The notes beneath the pieces are model-generated. The model was not told the DNA's origin. It was given only the letters and a program-made list of their open reading frames with translations, and ran no database searches. Below are positions 62,342 through 64,000 of a stretch of 64,000 nucleotides of DNA, piece by piece (positions within the stretch are counted from its first letter, which is position 1; every line of letters starts with the position of its first letter). The position numbers and the translations under genes were made by a program. The stretch is taken from the NCBI RefSeq assembly GCF_900155685.1, contig NZ_LT732548.1:2176636-2240635 (forward strand), given 5' to 3'. The stretch is from Paenibacillus bouchesdurhonensis (lineage in GTDB: Bacteria; Bacillota; Bacilli; Paenibacillales; Paenibacillaceae).

Positions 62342-63007
62342 CTACAAAGAATAGTTCTTAAGCTTGTTTCTCGCCTCAACCTGCTTAAATAAACAATACT
62401 TGATTATATCCGAGCGGATCGATTCCTTCATGTGAACAAATTCAAGCGAGATTTTATAGTTGTTGTCCGGCAGCTTGGCACAGTTTACGATTTTTCCATG
62501 AAATTCGATTATATTTTGGGAGTTGTTTGTTTCAAGATGCATGATGCCGGCTATGAGCATCTCTGTCTCAACTGCAAAATCGCAGAGGAAAGACAGTCCT
62601 CCCCCGCTGATATCCTTTGTCGTCACCTTAATAAATTCATCTTCCTCAGAGCGCTCTATGGATTTGAGGTTTAAATTTAATTCCACCTCGACAGGAACGC
62701 GGAAGAAACGCCTTCTTTGGGCCTTTTTTATACGGTCAACAGAGGGAGTTTGGAATGATAGCTGATTGCGCTGTAAATAAATTTGGGTATCGAAAGAGTA
62801 TAGCACTCGCTCTTCATTATGAAAATATACAGTTACAGACATCTGACTTGTCACAGACAAATATCGGTTCATTCGATTGATTGGCTTTTGTATGTAAATG
62901 CGGTTGTGATCTTGATGGATAATTTGTGTTTTATACATGACTCCTTCAAAGGTTTGAAGCTCAAGTAGTTGGCCTTTCCAAAATTCGACCATAGCCGATC
63001 CTTCCAT
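62342..63007 (-). CDS. YcgR/YpfB-like PilZ-domain c-di-GMP receptor
   Basis: 221 residues. The N-terminal PilZN-like flagellar-brake domain (VTVYFHNEERVLYSF) is followed by PilZ: RRRFFRVP provides the RxxxR motif and DISGGGLSF the D-x-S-x-x-G motif needed for c-di-GMP binding. In Bacillus the homologue slows flagella. GAAAGGAGATAAATC precedes the ATG at 63007. It stands divergent from a GGDEF gene, so maker and reader of the signal are adjacent. Confidence 0.9.
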   Translation of the reverse strand: MEGSAMVEFWKGQLLELQTFEGVMYKTQIIHQDHNRIYIQKPINRMNRYLSVTSQMSVTVYFHNEERVLYSFDTQIYLQRNQLSFQTPSVDRIKKAQRRRFFRVPVEVELNLNLKSIERSEEDEFIKVTTKDISGGGLSFLCDFAVETEMLIAGIMHLETNNSQNIIEFHGKIVNCAKLPDNNYKISLEFVHMKESIRSDIIKYCLFKQVEARNKLKNYSL

Positions 63008-63150
63008 GATTTATCTCCTTTCGCCAGTATTGCGCTTATTCGATTACAACAAATTCAACTCTACAATACCTATACATTACAAGCGATCCCGGGGCTGTCA
63101 AGTTTTTGTAGAGCCCATTCTTTTAAAATATTGGGTAAGGGGGGGAATCA

Positions 63151-64000
63151 ATGAACATAGAAGGCAGTTATAATTTCTATATTGTGGCACTTTCAGTAAT
63201 CATTGCAGTATTGGCATCGTACTCGGCTCTAAGCATAGCGACAAAGATTTCTCTCGCGAACGGAAAAACCCGGTTCTTCTGGCTGCTGGCGGGCTCCTTA
63301 GTCATGGGCAACGGCATTTGGTCGATGCATTTTGTTGGGATGCTGGCTTATCATACGCATATGACTGTTCATTACGATATCTGGCTTACGCTAGGTTCGC
63401 TGTTAGCAAGTGTAATCGCTTCATTTATAGCATTTTATATTACCATGCCCCGTAATATTAATTGGTATAAAATCGCTGGAGGCGGCTTCATCATGGGAAG
63501 CGGAATCGTTACGATGCATTATATGGGGATGGAAGCCATGATCATGCCCATCGATATATATTATGATCAAACTCTGCTGGTGCTGTCAGTTATTATTGCC
63601 TTATTCGCATCTTATGCGGCATTAATGCTTTTCTTGCGTTTTCGAAGCGGATCATCGACAAGCTGGGCTAAGTGGCTGTCGGCAGCCATTATGGGCATCG
63701 CCATTTGCGGGATGCATTATACGGGAATGGAAGCCGTCAAGCTCCAGCATCCAGCGACGGCCGAAGCAGCGGCACAAACGTCAACGGGACTAGACCTGTT
63801 TTTGCTGTTCGGCGTTACGCTTGTCATCTTTATCATTCTGCTCGTATCCTGGGGAGCATTGTTCTTTGATCGGCACGTACTGGAGAAACTAGCCTATCTC
63901 GACTCGATTACCGGACTGCCCAACCGCAACGAAATGAATCGCTTCTTCGATTCGCATGTAGGCACCGAAAAGATCGGAGTTCTATTTCTAGATTTGGATC
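63151..64000 (+). CDS. MHYT-GGDEF diguanylate cyclase (3' end cut off)
   Basis: 283 residues are visible and the frame runs out of the window. Seven hydrophobic segments carry the MHYT repeats SMHFVGM, TMHYMGM and GMHYTGM, thought to bind metal and sense a gas such as oxygen, CO or NO. The beginning of a GGDEF domain follows (LAYLDSITGLPNRNEM and IGVLFLDLD). Whether an EAL domain is attached cannot be seen. ATG 63151 follows AAGGGGGGG. Confidence 0.93.
   Translation, partial: MNIEGSYNFYIVALSVIIAVLASYSALSIATKISLANGKTRFFWLLAGSLVMGNGIWSMHFVGMLAYHTHMTVHYDIWLTLGSLLASVIASFIAFYITMPRNINWYKIAGGGFIMGSGIVTMHYMGMEAMIMPIDIYYDQTLLVLSVIIALFASYAALMLFLRFRSGSSTSWAKWLSAAIMGIAICGMHYTGMEAVKLQHPATAEAAAQTSTGLDLFLLFGVTLVIFIILLVSWGALFFDRHVLEKLAYLDSITGLPNRNEMNRFFDSHVGTEKIGVLFLDLD

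Overview
The window looks like chromosomal DNA of an endospore-forming Firmicute of the Paenibacillus type. The evidence is base composition near 50 percent GC, strong AGGAGG-type ribosome binding sites, frequent TTG and GTG starts, sporulation genes (spoVE, spoIIGA, sigE, sigG, a yteA-like gene), T-box and PyrR leaders, SLH and Ig-like (BIG2) surface proteins, and three tRNA genes without an encoded CCA end. The species cannot be fixed from the sequence alone.

Positions 1-20041 are the division and cell wall region: murD (cut by the left edge), spoVE, murG, murB, murA, divIB, ftsA, ftsZ, then spoIIGA-sigE-sigG, then ylmC-pgeF-ylmE-sepF-ylmG-ylmH-divIVA, and ileS behind an isoleucine T-box. 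These genes make lipid II, build the Z ring, place the septum and start the mother-cell and forespore sigma cascades. The leaders carry recognisable control sites: a SigH-like promoter before ftsA, a Spo0A-type long-spacer promoter before spoIIGA, and a SigF/SigG-like promoter before sigG.

Positions 20193-33668 hold a DUF5665 gene, a yteA-like gene, lspA, an rluD-type pseudouridine synthase, a dapL-like aminotransferase, and the pyrimidine operon pyrR-pyrB-pyrC-carA-carB-pyrF-pyrE. One PyrR attenuator precedes pyrR, and there is no pyrP, pyrK or pyrD. After pyrE comes an AT-rich insert that ends in a second, frameshifted copy of the pyrE 3' end. This suggests an old integration or gene-end replacement.

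Positions 34656-43764 are surface and transport genes: an SLH-GH18 protein on the minus strand, then a five-gene plus-strand operon. The operon encodes an ABC ATPase, a lipoprotein membrane-fusion protein, a very large FtsX-type permease, a second ABC ATPase with a C-terminal AbrB-like domain, and a sugar-type solute-binding lipoprotein. This is the most unusual system in the window.

Positions 43765-64000 are mixed accessory and housekeeping genes: three tRNAs, ung, several small proteins of about 50 residues, an eight-domain BIG2 surface protein, a ComEC-like lipoprotein, manA and a ROK kinase with a divergent LacI regulator, sodA, an Fe-S type regulator next to trhO, a bshB-like deacetylase, a doxX gene behind two FNR-type boxes, a polysaccharide deacetylase, and a divergent PilZ / MHYT-GGDEF pair at the right edge (cut). 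Gene remnants and a 322 bp terminal-inverted-repeat element lie between them.
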